This document shows, one piece after another, positions 13,387 to 27,714 of a DNA stretch of 64,000 bases (position 1 is its first letter; every line of letters starts with the position of its first letter). The stretch is from assembly GCA_029582165.1 (NCBI GenBank), contig CM055892.1:1149347-1213346 (forward strand). The letters run 5' to 3'. The position numbers and the translations under genes were made by a program. Source of the DNA: Portulaca oleracea (taxonomy: Eukaryota > Streptophyta > Magnoliopsida > Caryophyllales > Portulacaceae). The notes below the pieces were generated by a model that ran no database searches, was not told where the DNA came from, and worked only from the letters and a program-made list of their open reading frames with translations.

Positions 13387-14692
13387 TGTTGAAGATAGGG
13401 TCAAGGTCCTTCACCGCGCATCCGCGAAGGACCTTCGGTTTTGATGAAAGTGAAAATCCGGAAAAGGGAAGTTTCCTTATATTATATAATCTGATTATAT
13501 ATTCTGAGTATAATATATATTCTGATTGTATACTCAGATTATGTGTAGATAATATATATATTTTGATTATATATTATATATTCTTATTATGGGCATGATT
13601 CTTGTAGATCTAAAAAGGAAACAAAAGGAAACAAATCAAGGGAAATCAATCTGATTATTGCAGCAACAAAAGGGAAGAAATCAACACATAAGGCAAGTTA
13701 CCGTTGGAAGGATTCAAGTCCCAGCATCCAAAGACATCTATAAAAAGGACGATAGAAGAATTGAGAAGATAGGCGATTCCACGGAAGTAATCGCGGAGTA
13801 AAAAATCCGGTGGGATTTCTCCGAGTGCCTAACCAATGGTTCGGTGGTGAAGGTAGCCAGTAACGGACCACTGGTGAAGGTATGGCCAAGGACCTTGGTG
13901 AGCATTCGTTGTGTCCACATGTGGTGGAGAAATGGTGTGTAGCAGAGCTTTGATGGACTAAGGCTTTGTGTGTTTGTGCTTCAATGTAATCCATCGTATT
14001 CCAAATCGCCGCTAGGGTTTTTCCTACGACGATCCTTATCTGTAGCTAACTCAATGACATTCAGTCTTGGTCTGTGATCCTATAAGTAACTGCCTTCGGG
14101 CTGTTACTTCTTGTTTTGTTTTGTAAGTGTAACTTGTTCTTTGATTGTTATAAATCTAATGAGGTATTTCAGTTACACTGTATTTTGATCCTTGGCTTGA
14201 AACCAAGGAAGTTTGTTCTAACGTCCTTACCTAGTGTGTAGATTTTAATTGTGAACTTCACCCCCCTCTTGGGCTCCATCAAGTGGTATCAGAGCAGGTC
14301 CACACAAGAAGAGACTAACCGCTCATTGGAAAAGATCACGGGGGATAGTGAAAACAAAAAGGTAAGTCACGGATGTAGATGCATTCTGCTACAAGGACAT
14401 TGATAAAAAAAAAGGTTAAATCAAAATCCTTATGTCCTTCATCCGGCACAAAATTTAAGGTATGTCATTTGTAAACCATTCATTGATCATATTGAATTAT
14501 GGCATGAATTGAGGGGGAGGACCCTCTCTTAGTACTGACAAGTTTATCAAGTGTTGCAGATTTCTAGACAACCTCTAAAACATACTAGATGTTATATCAA
14601 GGGGGAGATTCCCTATTGACCTTGTGACAATCCAAAAAGGGAAAAAGGATTTATTGTTGCAGAATTTTATCTTTCATCAAAAAGGGGGAGAT
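13387..14692 (+). repeat. Array unit 11
   Basis: LTR 13387-14281 ending CATCA, PBS from 14284. Counterpart of unit 6 over most of its LTR. Its U5 carries the CTAACTCAATGAC marker of unit 3, so it is a mosaic. Confidence 0.9.
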
Positions 14693-15994
14693 TGTTGAAG
14701 ATAGGGTCAAGGTCCTTCACCGCGCATCCGCGAAGGACCTTCGGTTTTGATGAAAGTGAAAATCCGGAAAAGGGTAGTTTCCTTATATTATATAATCTGA
14801 TTATATATTCTGAGTATAATATATATTCTGATTGTATACTCAGATTATGTGTAGATAATATATATATTTTGATTATATATTATATATTCTTATTATGGGC
14901 ATGATTCTTGTAGATCTAAAAAGGAAACAAAAGGAAACAAATCAAGGGAAATCAATCTGATTATTGCAGCAACAAAAGGGAAGAAATCAACACATAAGGC
15001 AAGTTACCGTTGGAAGGATTCAAGTCCCAGCATCCAAAGACATCTATAAAAAGGACGATAGAAGAATTGAGAAGATAGGCGATTCCACGGAAGTAATCGC
15101 GGAGTAAAAAATCCGGTGGGATTTCTCCGAGTGCCTAACCAATGGTTCGGTGGTGAAGGTAGCCAGTAACGGACCACTGGTGAAGGTATGGCCAAGGACC
15201 TTGGTGAGCATTCGTTGTGTCCACATGTGGTGGAGAAATGGTGTAGCAGAGCTTTGATGGACTAAGGCTTTGTGTGTTTGTGCTTCAATGTAATCCATCG
15301 TATTCCAAATCGCCGCTAGGGTTTTTCCTACGACGATCCTTATCTGTAGCTAACTCAATGACATTCAGTCTTGGTCTGTGATCCTATAAGTAACTGCCTT
15401 CGGCCTGTTACTTCTTGTTTTGTTTTGTAAGTGTAACTTGTTCTTTGATTGTTATAAATCTAATGAGGTATTTCAGTTACACTGTATTTTGATCCTTGGC
15501 TTGAAACCAAGGAAGTTTGTTCTAACGTCCTTACCTAGTGTGTAGATTTTAATTGTGAACTTCACCCCCCTCTTGGGCTCCATCAAGTGGTATCAGAGCA
15601 GGTCCACACAAGAAGAGACTAACCGCTCATTGGAAAAGATCACGGGGGATAGTGAAAACAAAAAGGTAAGTCACGGATGTAGATGCATTCTCATGAGGAC
15701 ATTGATAAAAAAAAAGGTTAAATCAAAATCCTTATGTCCTTCATCCGGCACAAAATTTAAGGTATGTCATTTGTAAACCATTCATTGATCATATTGAATT
15801 ATGGCATGAATTGAGGGGGAGGACCCTCTCTTAGTACTGACAAGTTTATCAAGTGTTGCAGATTTCTAGACAACCTCTAAAACATACTAGATGTTATATC
15901 AAGGGGGAGATTCCCTATTGACCTTGTGACAATCCAAAAAGGGAAAAAGGATTTATTGTTGCAGAATTTTATCTTTCATCAAAAAGGGGGAGAT
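14693..15994 (+). repeat. Array unit 12
   Basis: LTR 14693-15585 ending CATCA, PBS from 15588. Nearly the same as unit 11, which suggests a recent single-unit duplication. Confidence 0.9.
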
Positions 15995-17292
15995 TGTTGA
16001 AGATAGGGTCAAGGTCCTTCACACGATCCGCGAAGGACCTTCGGTTTTGATGAAAGTGAAAATCCGGAAAAGGGTAGTTTCCTTATATTATATAATCTGA
16101 TTATATATTCTGAGTATAATATATATTCTGATTGTATACTCAGATTATGTGTAGATAATATATATATTTTGATTATATATTATATATTCTTATTATGGGC
16201 ATGATTCTTGTAGATCTAAAAATGAAACAAAAGGAAACAAATTAAGGGAAATCAATCATGATTATTGCAGCAACAAAAGGGAAGAAATCAACACATAAGG
16301 CAAGTTACCGTTGGAAGGATTCAAGTCCAAGCATCCAAAGACATCTATAAAAAGGACGATAGAAGAATTGAGAAGATAGGCGATTCCACGGAAGTAATCG
16401 CGGAGTAAGAAATCCGGTGGAATTTCTCCGAGTGCCTAACCAATGGTTCGGTGGTGAAGGTAGCCAGTAACGGACCACTGGTGAAGGTATGGCCAAGGAC
16501 CTTGGTGAGCATTCGTTGTGTCCACATGTGGTGGAGAAATGGTGTGTAGCAGAGCTTTGATTGACTAAGGCTGTGTGTGTTTGTGCTTCAATGTAATCCA
16601 TCGTATTCCAAATCGCCGCTAGGGTTTTTCCTACTACGATCCTTATCTGTAGCTGACTCAAGGACATTCAGCCTTGGTCAGTGATCCTATCGATCGCCTT
16701 GGTCATTACTTCTTGTTTTGTTTTGTAAGTGTAACTTGTTCTTTGATTGTTATAAATCCAATGAGGTATTTCAGTTACACTGTATTTTGATCCTTGGCTT
16801 GAAACCAAGGAAGTTTGTTCTAACGTCCTCACCTAGTGTGTAGATCTTAATTGTGAACTTCACCCCCCTCTTGGGCTCCAACAAGTGGTATCAGAGCAGG
16901 TCCACACAAGAAGAGACTAACCGCTCTGTGGAAAAGATCACGGGGGATAGTGAAAACAAAAAGGTAAGTCACGGATGTAGATGCATTCTGCTACAAGGAT
17001 ATTGATAAAAAAAAGGATAAATCAAAATCCTTATGTCATTCATCCGGCACAAAATTTGTGGTATGTCATTTTTAAACCATTCATTGATCATATTGGATTA
17101 TGGCATGAATTGAGGGGGAGGACCCTCTCTTAAATCGACAAGTTTATCAAGTGTTGCAGATTTCTAGACAACCTCTAAAACATACTAGATGTTATATCAA
17201 GGGGGAGATTCCCTATTGACCTTGTGACAATCCAAAAAGGCAAAAAGGATTTATTGTTGCAGAATTTTATCTTTCATAAAAAAGGGGGAGAT
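15995..17292 (+). repeat. Array unit 13
   Basis: LTR 15995-16883, PBS from 16886. It still carries GAGTGCCTAACC but returns to a CAACA end. It has block variants in the 5' hairpin (CACACGATCCGCG) and near 17130 (TTAAATCGACAAG). Confidence 0.9.
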
Positions 17293-18592
17293 TGTTGAAG
17301 ACAGGGTCAAGGTCCTTCACAAGATCCGCAAAGACCTTCTTTGATGAAAGTGAAAATCCGGAAAAGGGAAGTTTCCTTATATTATATAATCTGATTATAT
17401 ATTCTGAGTATAATATATATTCTGATTGTATACTCAGATTATGTGTAGATAATATATATATTTTGATTATATATTATATATTCTTATTATGGGCATGATT
17501 CTTGCAGATCTAAAAAGGAAACAAAAGGAAACAAATCAAGGGAAATCAATCATGATTATTGCAGCAACAAAAGGGAAGAAATCAACACATAAGGCAAGTT
17601 ACCGTTGGAAGGATTCAAGTCCAAGCATCCAAAGACATCTATAAAAAGGACGATAGAAGAATTGAGAAGATAGGCGATTCCAGGAAGTAATCGCAGAGTA
17701 AGAAATCCGTTGGGATTTCTCCGAGTGTGTAACCGATGGTTCGGTGGTGAAGGTAGCCAGTAACGGACCTCTGGTGAAGGTATAGCCAATGACCTTGGTG
17801 AGCATTCGTTGTGTCCACATGTGGTGGAGAAATGGTGTGTAGCAGAGCCTTGACGGACTAAGGTGTGTGTGTTTGTGCTTCAATGTAATCCATCGTATAC
17901 CAAATCGCCGTTAGGGTTTTTCCTACGACGATCCTTATCTGTAGCTGACTCAAGGACATTGAGTCTTGGTCAGTGATCCTATCAGTAACTGCCTTCGGGC
18001 TGTTACTTCTTGTTTTGTTTTGTAAGTGTAACTTGTTCTTTGATTGTTATAAATCTAATGAGGTATTTCGATTTACATCAGATTTTGATCCTTGGCTTGA
18101 AACCAAGGAAGTTTGTTCTAACGTCCTCACCTAGTGTGTAGATCTTAATTGTGAACATCACCCCCCTCTTAGGCTCCAACAAGTGGTATCAGAGCAGGTC
18201 CACACAAGAAGAGACTAACCGCTCTGTGGAAAAGATCACGGGGGATAGTGAAAACAAAAAGGTAAGTCACGGATGTAGATGCATTCTGCTACAAGGACAT
18301 TGATAAAAAAAAAGGTTAAATCAAAATCCTTCTGTCCTTCATCCGGCACAAAATTTGAGGTATGTCATTTGTAAACCATTCATTGATCATATTGAATTAT
18401 GGCATGAATTGAGGGGGAGGACCCTCTCTTAGTACTGACAAGTTTATCAAGTCTTGCAGATTTCTAGACAACCTCTAAAACATACTAGATGTTATATCAA
18501 GGGGGAGATTCCCTATTGACCTTGTGACAATCCAAAAAGGCAAAAAGGATTTATTGTTGCAGAATTTTATCTTTCATCAAAAAGGGGGAGAT
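17293..18592 (+). repeat. Array unit 14
   Basis: LTR 17293-18181, PBS from 18184. Near 18068 it reads TTTCGATTTACATCAG where most units read TTTCAGTTACACTG. Confidence 0.9.
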
Positions 18593-19902
18593 TTTTGAAG
18601 ACAGGGTCAAGGTCCTTCACCGCGCATCCGCGAAGGACCTTCGGTTTTGATGAAAGTGAAAATCCGGAAAAGGGAAGTTTCCTTATATTATATAATCTGA
18701 TTATATATTCTGAGTATAATATATATTCTGATTGTATACTCAGATTATGTGTAGATAATATATATATTTTGATTATATATTATATATTCTTATTATGGGC
18801 ATGATTATTATAGATCTAAAAAGGAAACAAAAGGAAACAAATCAAGGGAAATCAATCATGATTATTGCAGCAACAAAAGGGAAGAAATCAACACATAAGG
18901 CAAGTTACCGTTGGAAGGATTCAAGTCCAAGCATCCAAAGACATCTATAAAAAGGACGATAGAAGAATTGAGAAGATAGGCGATTCCACGGAAGTAATCG
19001 CGGAGTATGAAATCCGGTGGGATTTCTCCGAGTGTGTAACCAATGGTTCGGTGGTGAAGGTAGCCAGTAACGGACCTCTGGTGAAGGTATGGCCAAGGAC
19101 CTTGGTGAGCATTCGTTATGTCCACATGTGGTGGAGAAATGATGTGTAGAAGAGCCTTGATGGACTAAGGCTGTGTGTGTTTGTGCTTCAATGTAATCTA
19201 TCGTATTCCAAATCGTCGCTAGGGTTTTTCCTACGACGATCCTTATCTGTAGCTGACTCAAGGACATTCAGTCTTGGTCAGTGATCCTATCAGTAACTGC
19301 CTTCGGGCTGTTACTTCTTGTTTTGTTTTGTAAGTGTAACTTGTTCTTTGATTGTTATAAATCTAATGAGGTATTTCAGTTACACTGTATTTTGATCCTT
19401 GGCTTGAAACCAAGGAAGTTTGTTCTAACGTCCTTACCTAGTGTGTAGATCTTAATTGTGAACTTCACCCCCCTCTTGGGCTCCATCAAGTGGTATCAGA
19501 GCAGGTCCACACAAGAAGAGACTAACCGCTCTGTGGAAAAGATCACGGGGGATAGTGAAAACAAAAAGGTAAGTCACGGATGTAGATGCATTCTCCTACA
19601 AGGACTTTGATAAAAAAAAAAAAGGTTAAATCAAAATCCTTATGTCCTTCATCCGGCACAAAATTTGAGGTATGTCATTTGTAAACCATTCATTGATCAT
19701 ATTGAATTATGGCATGAATTGAGGGGGAGGACCCTCTCTTAGAACTGACAAGTTTATCAAGTGTTGCAGATTTCTAGACAACCTCTAAAACATACTAGAT
19801 GTTATATCAAGGGGGAGATTCCCTATTGACCTTGTGACAATCCAAAAAGGCAAAAAGGATTTATTGTTGCTGAATTTTATCTTTCATCAAAAAGGGGGAG
19901 AT
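18593..19902 (+). repeat. Array unit 15, mutated LTR start
   Basis: LTR 18593-19488, starting TTTTGAAG instead of TGTTGAAG and ending CATCA, PBS from 19491. From here on most units carry ATTATTATAGATC after GGGCATG. Confidence 0.9.
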
Positions 19903-21211
19903 TGTTGAAGATATGGTCAAGGTCCTTCACCGCGCATCCGCGAAGGACCTTCGGTTTTGATGAAAGTGAAAATCCGGAAAAGGGAAGTTTCCTTATATTA
20001 TATAATCTGATTATATATTCTGATTATAATATATATTCTGATTGTATTCTCAGATTATGTGTAGATAATATATATATATTTTGATTATATATTATATATT
20101 CTTATTATGGGCATGATTATTATAGATCTAAAAAGGAAACAAAAGGAAACAAATAAAGGGAAATCAATCATGATTATTGCAGCAACAAAAGGGAAGAAAT
20201 CAACTCGTAAGGCAAGTTACCGTTGGAAGGATTCAAGTCCAAGCATCCAAAGACATCTATAAAAAGGACGATAGAAGAATTGAGAAGATAGGCGATTCCA
20301 CGGAAGAAATCGCGGAGTATGAAATCTGGTGGGATTTCTACGAGTGTGTAACCAATGGTTCGGTGGTGAAGGTAGCCAGTAACGGACCTCTGGTGAAGGT
20401 ATGGCCAAGGACCTTGGTGAGCATTCGTTCTGTCCACATGTGGTGGAGAAATGGTGTGTAGCAGAGCCTTGATGGACTAAGGCTGTGTGTGTTTGTGCTT
20501 CAATGTAATCCATCGTATTTCAAATCGCCGCTAGGGTTTTTCCTACGACGATCCTTATCTGTAGCTGACTCAAGGACATTCAGTCTTAGTCAGTGATCCT
20601 ATCAGTAACTGCCTTCGGGCTGTTACTTCTTGTTTTGTTTTGTAAGTGTATCTTGTTCTTTGATTGTTATAAATCTAATGAGGTCTTTCAGTTACACTGT
20701 ATTTTGATCCTTGGCTTGAAGCCAAGGAAGTTTGTTCTAACGTTCTTAACTAGTGTGTAGATCTTAATTGTGAACTTCACCCCCCTCTTGGGCTCCAACA
20801 AGTGGTATCAGAGCAGGTCCGCACAAGAAGAGACTAACCGCTCATTGGAAAAGATCACGGGGGATAGTGAAAACAAAAAGGTAAGTCACGGATGTAGATG
20901 CATTCTGCTACAAGGACATTGATAAAAAAAAAGGTTAAATCAAAATCCTTATGTCCTTCATCCGGCACAAAATTTGAGGTATGTCATTTGTAAACCATTC
21001 ATTGATCATATTGAATTATGGCATGAATTGAGGGGGAGGACACTCTCTTAGTACTGACAAGTTTATCAAGTGTTGCAGATTTCTAGACAACCTCTAAAAC
21101 ATACTAGATGTTATATCAAGGGGGAGATTCCCTATTGACCTTGTGACAATCCAAAAAGGCAAAAAGGATTTATTGTTGCTGAATTTTATCTTTCATCAAA
21201 AAGGGGGAGAT
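19903..21211 (+). repeat. Array unit 16
   Basis: LTR 19903-20800, PBS from 20803. The U3 inverted repeat is imperfect because its second arm reads TATTCTCAGA instead of TATACTCAGA. This marks the later subfamily. Confidence 0.9.
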
Positions 21212-22520
21212 TGTTGAAGATAGGGTCAAGGTCCTTCACCGCGCATCCGCGAAGGACCTTCGGTTTTGATGAAAGTGAAAATCCGGAAAATGGAAGTTTC
21301 CTTATATTATATAATCTGATTATATATTCTGAGTATAATATATATTCTGATTGTATTCTCAGATTATGTGTAGATAATATATATATATATATTTTGATTA
21401 TATATTATATATTCTTATTATGGGCATGATTATTATAGATCTAAAAAGGAAACAAAAGGAAACAAATAAAGGGAAATCAATCATGATTATTGCAACAACA
21501 AAAGGGAATAAATCAACACATAATGGCAAGTTACCGTTGGAAGGATTCAAGTCGAAGCATCCAAAGACATCTATAAAAAGGACGATAGAAGAATTGAGAT
21601 GATAGGCGATTCCACGGAAGTAATCGCGGAGTATGAAATCTGGTGGGATTTCTCCGAGTGTGTAACCAATGGTTCGGTGGTGAAGGTAGCCAGTAACGGA
21701 CCTCTGGTGAAGGTATAGCCAAGGACCTTGGTGAGCATTCGTTGTGTCCATATGTGGTGGAGAAATGGTGTGTAGCAGAGCCTTGACGGACTAAGGCTGT
21801 GTGTGTTTGTGCTTAAATGTAATCCATCGTATTCCAAATCGCCGCTAGGGTTTTTCCTACGACGATCCTTATCTGTAGCTGACTCAATGACATTCAGTCT
21901 TGGTCAGTGATCCTATCGAATCGCCTTGGTGTTACTTCTTGTTTTGTTTTGTAAGTGTAACTTGTTCTTTGATTGTTATAAATCTAATGAGGTATTTCAG
22001 TTACACTGTATTTTGATCCTTGGCTTGAAACCAAGGAAGTTTGTTCTAACGTCCTTACCTAGTGTGTAGATCATAATTGTGAACTTCACCCCCCTCTTGG
22101 GCTCCATCAAGTGGTATCAGAGCAGGTCCACACAAGAAGAGACTAACCGCTCTGTGGAAAAGATCACGGGGGATAGTGAAAACAAAAAGGTAAGTCACGG
22201 ATGTAGATGCATTCTCCTACAAGGACTTTGATAAAAAAAAAGGTTAAATCAAAATCCTTATGTCCTTCATCCGGCACAAAATTTGAGGTATGTCATTTGT
22301 AAACCATTCATTGATCATATTGAATTATGGAATGAATTGAGGGGGAGGACCCTCTCTTAGTACTGACAAGTTTATCATGTGTTGCAGATTTCTAGACAAT
22401 CTCTAAAACATACTAGATGTTATATCAAGGGGGAGATTCCCTATTGACCTTGTGACAATCCAAAAAGGCAAAAAGGATTTATTGTTGCTGAATTTTATCT
22501 TTCATAAAAAAGGGGGAGAT
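21212..22520 (+). repeat. Array unit 17
   Basis: LTR 21212-22109 ending CATCA, PBS from 22112. Longer TA run in U3 and the marker CTTAAATGTAATCC, shared with units 21-23. Confidence 0.9.
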
Positions 22521-23820
22521 TGTTGAAGATAGGTTCAAGGTCCTTCACTGCGCATCCGCGAAGGACCTTCGGTTTTGATGAAAGTTAAAATCCGGAAAAG
22601 GGAAGTTTCCTTATATTATATAATCTGATTATATATTCTGAGTATAATATATATTCTGATTGTATTCTCAGATTATGTGTAGATAATATATATATATTTT
22701 GATTATATATTATATATTCTTATTATGGGCATGATTATTATAGATCTAAAAAGGAAACAAATAAAGGGAAATCAATCATGATTATTGCAGCAACAAAAGG
22801 GAAGAAATCAACACGTAAGGCAAGTTACCGTTGGAAGGATTCAAGTCCAAGCATCCAAAGACATCTATAAAAAGGACGATAGAAGAATTGAGAAGATAGG
22901 CGATTCCACGGAAGTAATCGCGGAGTACGAAATCTGGTGGGATTTCTCCGAGTGTGTAACCAATGGTTCGGTGGTAAAGGTAGCCAGTAACGGACCTCTG
23001 GTGAAGGTATGGCCAAGGACCTTGGTGAGCATTCGTTCTGTCCACATGTGGTGGAGAAATGGTGTGTAGAAGAGCCTTGATGGACTAAGGCTGTGTGTGT
23101 TTGTGCTTCAATGTAATCTATCGTATTCCAAATCGTCGCTAGGGTTTTTCCTACGACGATCCTTATCTGTAGCTTACTCAAGGACATTTAGTCTTGGTCA
23201 GTGATCCTATCAGTAACTGCCTTCGGGCTGTTACTTCTTGTTTTGTTTTGTAAATGTAACTTGTTCTTTGATTATTATAAATCTAATGAGGTATTTCAGT
23301 TACACTGTATTTTGATCCTTGGCTTGAAACCAAGGAAGTTTGTTCTAACGTCCTTACCTAGTGTGTAGATCTTAATTGTGAACTTCACCCCCCTCTTGGG
23401 CTCCATCAAGTGGTATCAGAGCAGGTCCACACAAGAAGAGACTAACCGCTCTGTGGAAAAGATCACGGGGGATAGTGAAAACAAAAAGGTAAGTCACGGA
23501 TGTAGATGCATTCTGCTACAAGGACATTGATTAAAAAAAAAGGTTAAATCAAAATCCTTATGTCCTTCATCCGGCACAAAATTTGAGGTATGTCATTTGT
23601 AAACCATTCATTGATCATATTGAATTATGGCATGAATTGAGGGGGAGGACCCTCTCTTAGTACTGACAAGTTTATCAAGTGTTGCAGATTTCTAGACAAC
23701 CTCTAAAACATACTAGATGTTATATCAAGGGGGAGATTCCCTATTGACCTTGTGACAATCCAAAAAGGGAAAAAGGATTTATTGTTGCTGAATTTTATCT
23801 TTCATCAAAAAGGGGGAGAT
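22521..23820 (+). repeat. Array unit 18
   Basis: LTR 22521-23408 ending CATCA, PBS from 23411. One of the two AAGGAAACA copies after the U3 is lost. Confidence 0.9.
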
Positions 23821-25117
23821 TGTTGAAGACAGTGTCAAGGTCCATCACCGCGCATCCGCGAAGGACCTTCGGTTTTGATGAAAGTGAAAATCCGGAAAAG
23901 GGAAGTTTCCTTATATTATATAATCTGATTGTATATTATGAGTATAATATATATTCTGATTGTATACTCAGATTATGTGTAGATAATATATATATTTTGA
24001 TTATATATTATATATTCTTATTATGGGCTTGATTCTTGTAGATCTAAAAAGGAAACAAAAGGAAACAAATCAAGGGAAATCAATCATGATTATTGCAACA
24101 ACAAAAGGGAAGAAATCAACACATAAGGCAAGTTACCATTGGAAGGATTCAAGTCCAAGCATCCAAAGACATCTATAAAACGGACGATAGAAGAATTGAG
24201 AAGATAGGCGATTCCACGGAAGTAATCGCGGAGTAAGAAATCCGGTGGGATTTCTCCGAGTGTGTAACCAATGGTTCGATGTTGAAGGTAGCCAGTAACG
24301 GACCTCTGGTGAAGGTATGGCCAAGGACCTTGGTGAGCATTCGTTATGTCCACATGTGGTGGAGAAATGGTGTGTAGCAGAGCCTTGATGGCCAAGGCTG
24401 TGTGTGTTTGTGCTTCAATGTAATCCATCGTATTCCAAATCGCCGCAAGGGTTTTTCCTACGACGATCCTTATCTGTAGCTGACTCAAGGACATTGATCT
24501 TGTCGGTGATCCTATCGATAATCGCCTTGGGCACTTCTTGTTTTGTTTTGTAAGTGTAACTTGTTCTTTGATTGTTATAAATCTAATGAGGTATTTCAGT
24601 TACACTGTATTTTGATCCTTGGCTTGAAGCCAAGGAAGTTTGTTCTAACGTCCTTACCTAGTGTGTAGATCTTAATTGTGAACTTCACCCCCCTCTTGGG
24701 CTCCAAAAAGTGGTATCAGAGCAGGTCCACACAAGAAGAGACTAACCGCTCTGTGGAAAAGATCACGGGGGATAGTGAAAACAAAAAGGTAAGACACGGA
24801 TGTAGATGCATTCTGCTACAAGGACATTGATAAAGAAAAAAGGTTAAATCAAAATCCTTCTGTCCTTCATCCGGCACAAAATTTGAGGTATGTCATTTGT
24901 AAACCATTCATTGATCATATTGAATTATGGCATGAATTGAGGGGGAGGACCCTCTTAAATCGACAAGTTTATCAAGTGTTGCAGATTTCTAGACAACCTC
25001 TAAAACATACTAGATGTTATATCAAGGGGGAGATTCCCTATTGACCTTGTGACAATCCAAAAAGGCAAAAAGGATTTATTGTTGCTGAATTTTATCTTTC
25101 ATCAAAAAGGGGGAGAT
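23821..25117 (+). repeat. Array unit 19
   Basis: LTR 23821-24708 ending CAAAA, PBS from 24711. The putative splice donor in the internal domain is changed to GTAAGA. Block variants occur in U5 near 24490-24530. Confidence 0.9.
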
Positions 25118-26422
25118 TGTTGAAGATAGGGTCAAGGTCCTTCACCGCGCATCCGTGAAGGACCTTCGGTTTTGATGAAAGTTAAAATCCGGAAAAGGGA
25201 AGTTTCCTTATATTATATAATCTGATTATATATTCTGAGTATAATATATATTCTGATTGTATACTCAGATTATGTGTAGATAATATATATATTTTGATTA
25301 TATATTATATATTTTTATTATGGGCATGATTATTATAGATCTAAAAAGGAAACAAAAGGAAACAAATCAAGGGAAATCAATCATGATTATTGCAGCAACA
25401 AAAGGGAAGAAATCAACACATAAGGCAAGTTACCGTTGGAAGGATTCAAGTCCAAGCATCCAAAGACATCTATAAAAAGGACGATAGAAGAATTGAGAAG
25501 ATAGGCGATTCCACGGAAGTAATCGCGGAGTAAGAAATCCGGTGGGATTTCTCCGAGTGTGTAACCAATGGTTCGGTGGTGAAGGTAGCCAGTAACGGAC
25601 CTCTGGTGAAGGTATGGCCAAGGACCTTGGTGAGCATTTGTTGTGTCCAATGTGGTGGAGAAATGGTGTGTAGTAGAGCCTTGACGGACTAAGGCTGTGT
25701 GTGTTTGTTCTTCAATGTAATCCATCGTATTCCAAATCACCGCAAGGGTTTTTCCTACGACGATCCTTATCTGTAGTTGACTCAAGGACATTCAGTCTTG
25801 GTCATTGATCCTATCAGTAACTTCCTTCGGGCTGTTACTTCTTGTTTTGTTTTGTAAGTGTAACTTGTTCTTTGATTGTTATAAATCTAATGAGGTATTT
25901 CAGTTACACTGTATTTTGATCCTTGGCTTGAAATCAAGGAAGTTTGTTCTAACGTCCTTACCTAGTGTGTAGATCTTAATTGTGAACATCACCCCCCTCT
26001 TGGGCTCCAACAAGTGGTATCAGAGCAGGTCCACACAAGAAGAGACTAACCGCTCTGTGGAAAAGATCACGGGGGATAGTGAAAACAAAAAGGTAAGTCA
26101 CGGATGTAGATGCATTCTGCTACAAGGACATTGATAAAAAAAAGGTTAAATCAAAATCCTTATGTCCTTCATCCGACACAAAATTTGAGGTATGTCATTT
26201 GTAAACCATTCATTGATCATATTGAATTATGACATGAATTGAGGGGGAGGACCCTCTCTTAGTACTGACAAGTTTATCAAGTGTTGCAGATTTCTAGACA
26301 ACCTCTAAAACATACTAGATGTTATATCAAAGGGGAGATTCCCTATTGACCTTGTGACAATCCAAAAAGGCAAAAAGGATTTATTGTTGCTGAATTTTAT
26401 CTTTCATCAAAAAGGGGGAGAT
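25118..26422 (+). repeat. Array unit 20
   Basis: LTR 25118-26012, PBS from 26015. It is close to the unit consensus, with the U5 form ACTTCCTTCGGG that weakens the TTCG hairpin. Confidence 0.9.
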
Positions 26423-27714
26423 TGTTGAAGATAGGGTCAAGGTCCTTCACCGCAAGATCCATGAAGGACCTTCGGTTTTGATGAAAGTGAAAATCCGGAA
26501 AAAGGAAGTTTCCTTATATTATATAATCTGATTATATATTCTGAGTATAATATATATTCTGATTGTATTCTCAGATTATGTGTAGATAATATATATATAT
26601 TTTGATTATATATTATATATTCTTATTATGGGCATGATTATTATAGATCTAAAAAGGAAACAAAAGGAAACAAATAAAGGGAAATCAATCATGATTATTG
26701 CAGCAACAAAAGGGAAGAAATCAACACATAAGGCAAGTTACCGTTGGAAGGATTCAAGTCCAAGCATCCAAAGACATCTATAAAAAGGACGATAGAAGAA
26801 TTGAGAAGATAGGCGATTCCGGAAGTAATCGCGAGTATGAAATCGTGGGATTTCTCAGTGTGTAACCAATGGTTCGGTGGTGAAGGTAGCGATGCGGACC
26901 TCTGGTGAAGGTATAGCCAAGGACCTTGGTGAGCATTCGTTGTGTCCACATGTGGTGGAGAAATGATGTGTAGCAGAGCCTTGACGGACTAAGGCTGTGT
27001 GTGTTTGTGCTTAAATGTAATCCATCGTATTCCAAATCGCCGCTAGGGTTTTTCCTACGACGATCCTTATCTCAGTGACTCAAGGACATTCGGTCTTGGT
27101 CGTGATCCTATCGATCGCCGCCTTGAACTTCTTTGTTTTGTTTTGTAAGTGTAACTTGTTCTTTGATTGTTATAAATCTAATGAGGTATTTCAGTTACAC
27201 TGTATTTTGATCCTTGGCTTGAAACCAAGGAAGTTTGTTCTAACGTCCTTACCTAGTGTGTAGATCTTAATTGTGAACTTCACCCCCCTCTTGGGCTCCA
27301 TCAAGTGGTATCAGAGCAGGTCCACACAAGAAGAGACTAACCGCTCATTGGAAAAGATCACGGAGGATAGTGAAAACAAAAAGGTAAGTCACGGATGTAG
27401 ATGCATTCTGCTACAAGGACATTGATAAAAAAAAAGGTTAAATCAAAATCCTTATGTCCTTCATCCGGCACAAAATTTGAGGTATGTCATTTGTAAACCA
27501 TTCATTGATCATATTGAATTATGGCATGAATTGAGGGGGAGGACCCTCTCTTAGTACTGACAAGTTTATCAAGTGTTGCAGATTTCTAGACAACCTCTAA
27601 AACATACTAGATGTTATATCAAGGGGGAGATTCCCTATTGACCTTGTGACAATCCAAAAAGGGAAAAAGGATTTATTGTTGCAGAATTTTATCTTTCATC
27701 AAAAAGGGGGAGAT
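26423..27714 (+). repeat. Array unit 21
   Basis: LTR 26423-27303 ending CATCA, PBS from 27306. Carries the largest number of small block differences of any unit (5' hairpin, the 26820-26900 segment, and U5 near 27070-27130). Confidence 0.9.
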
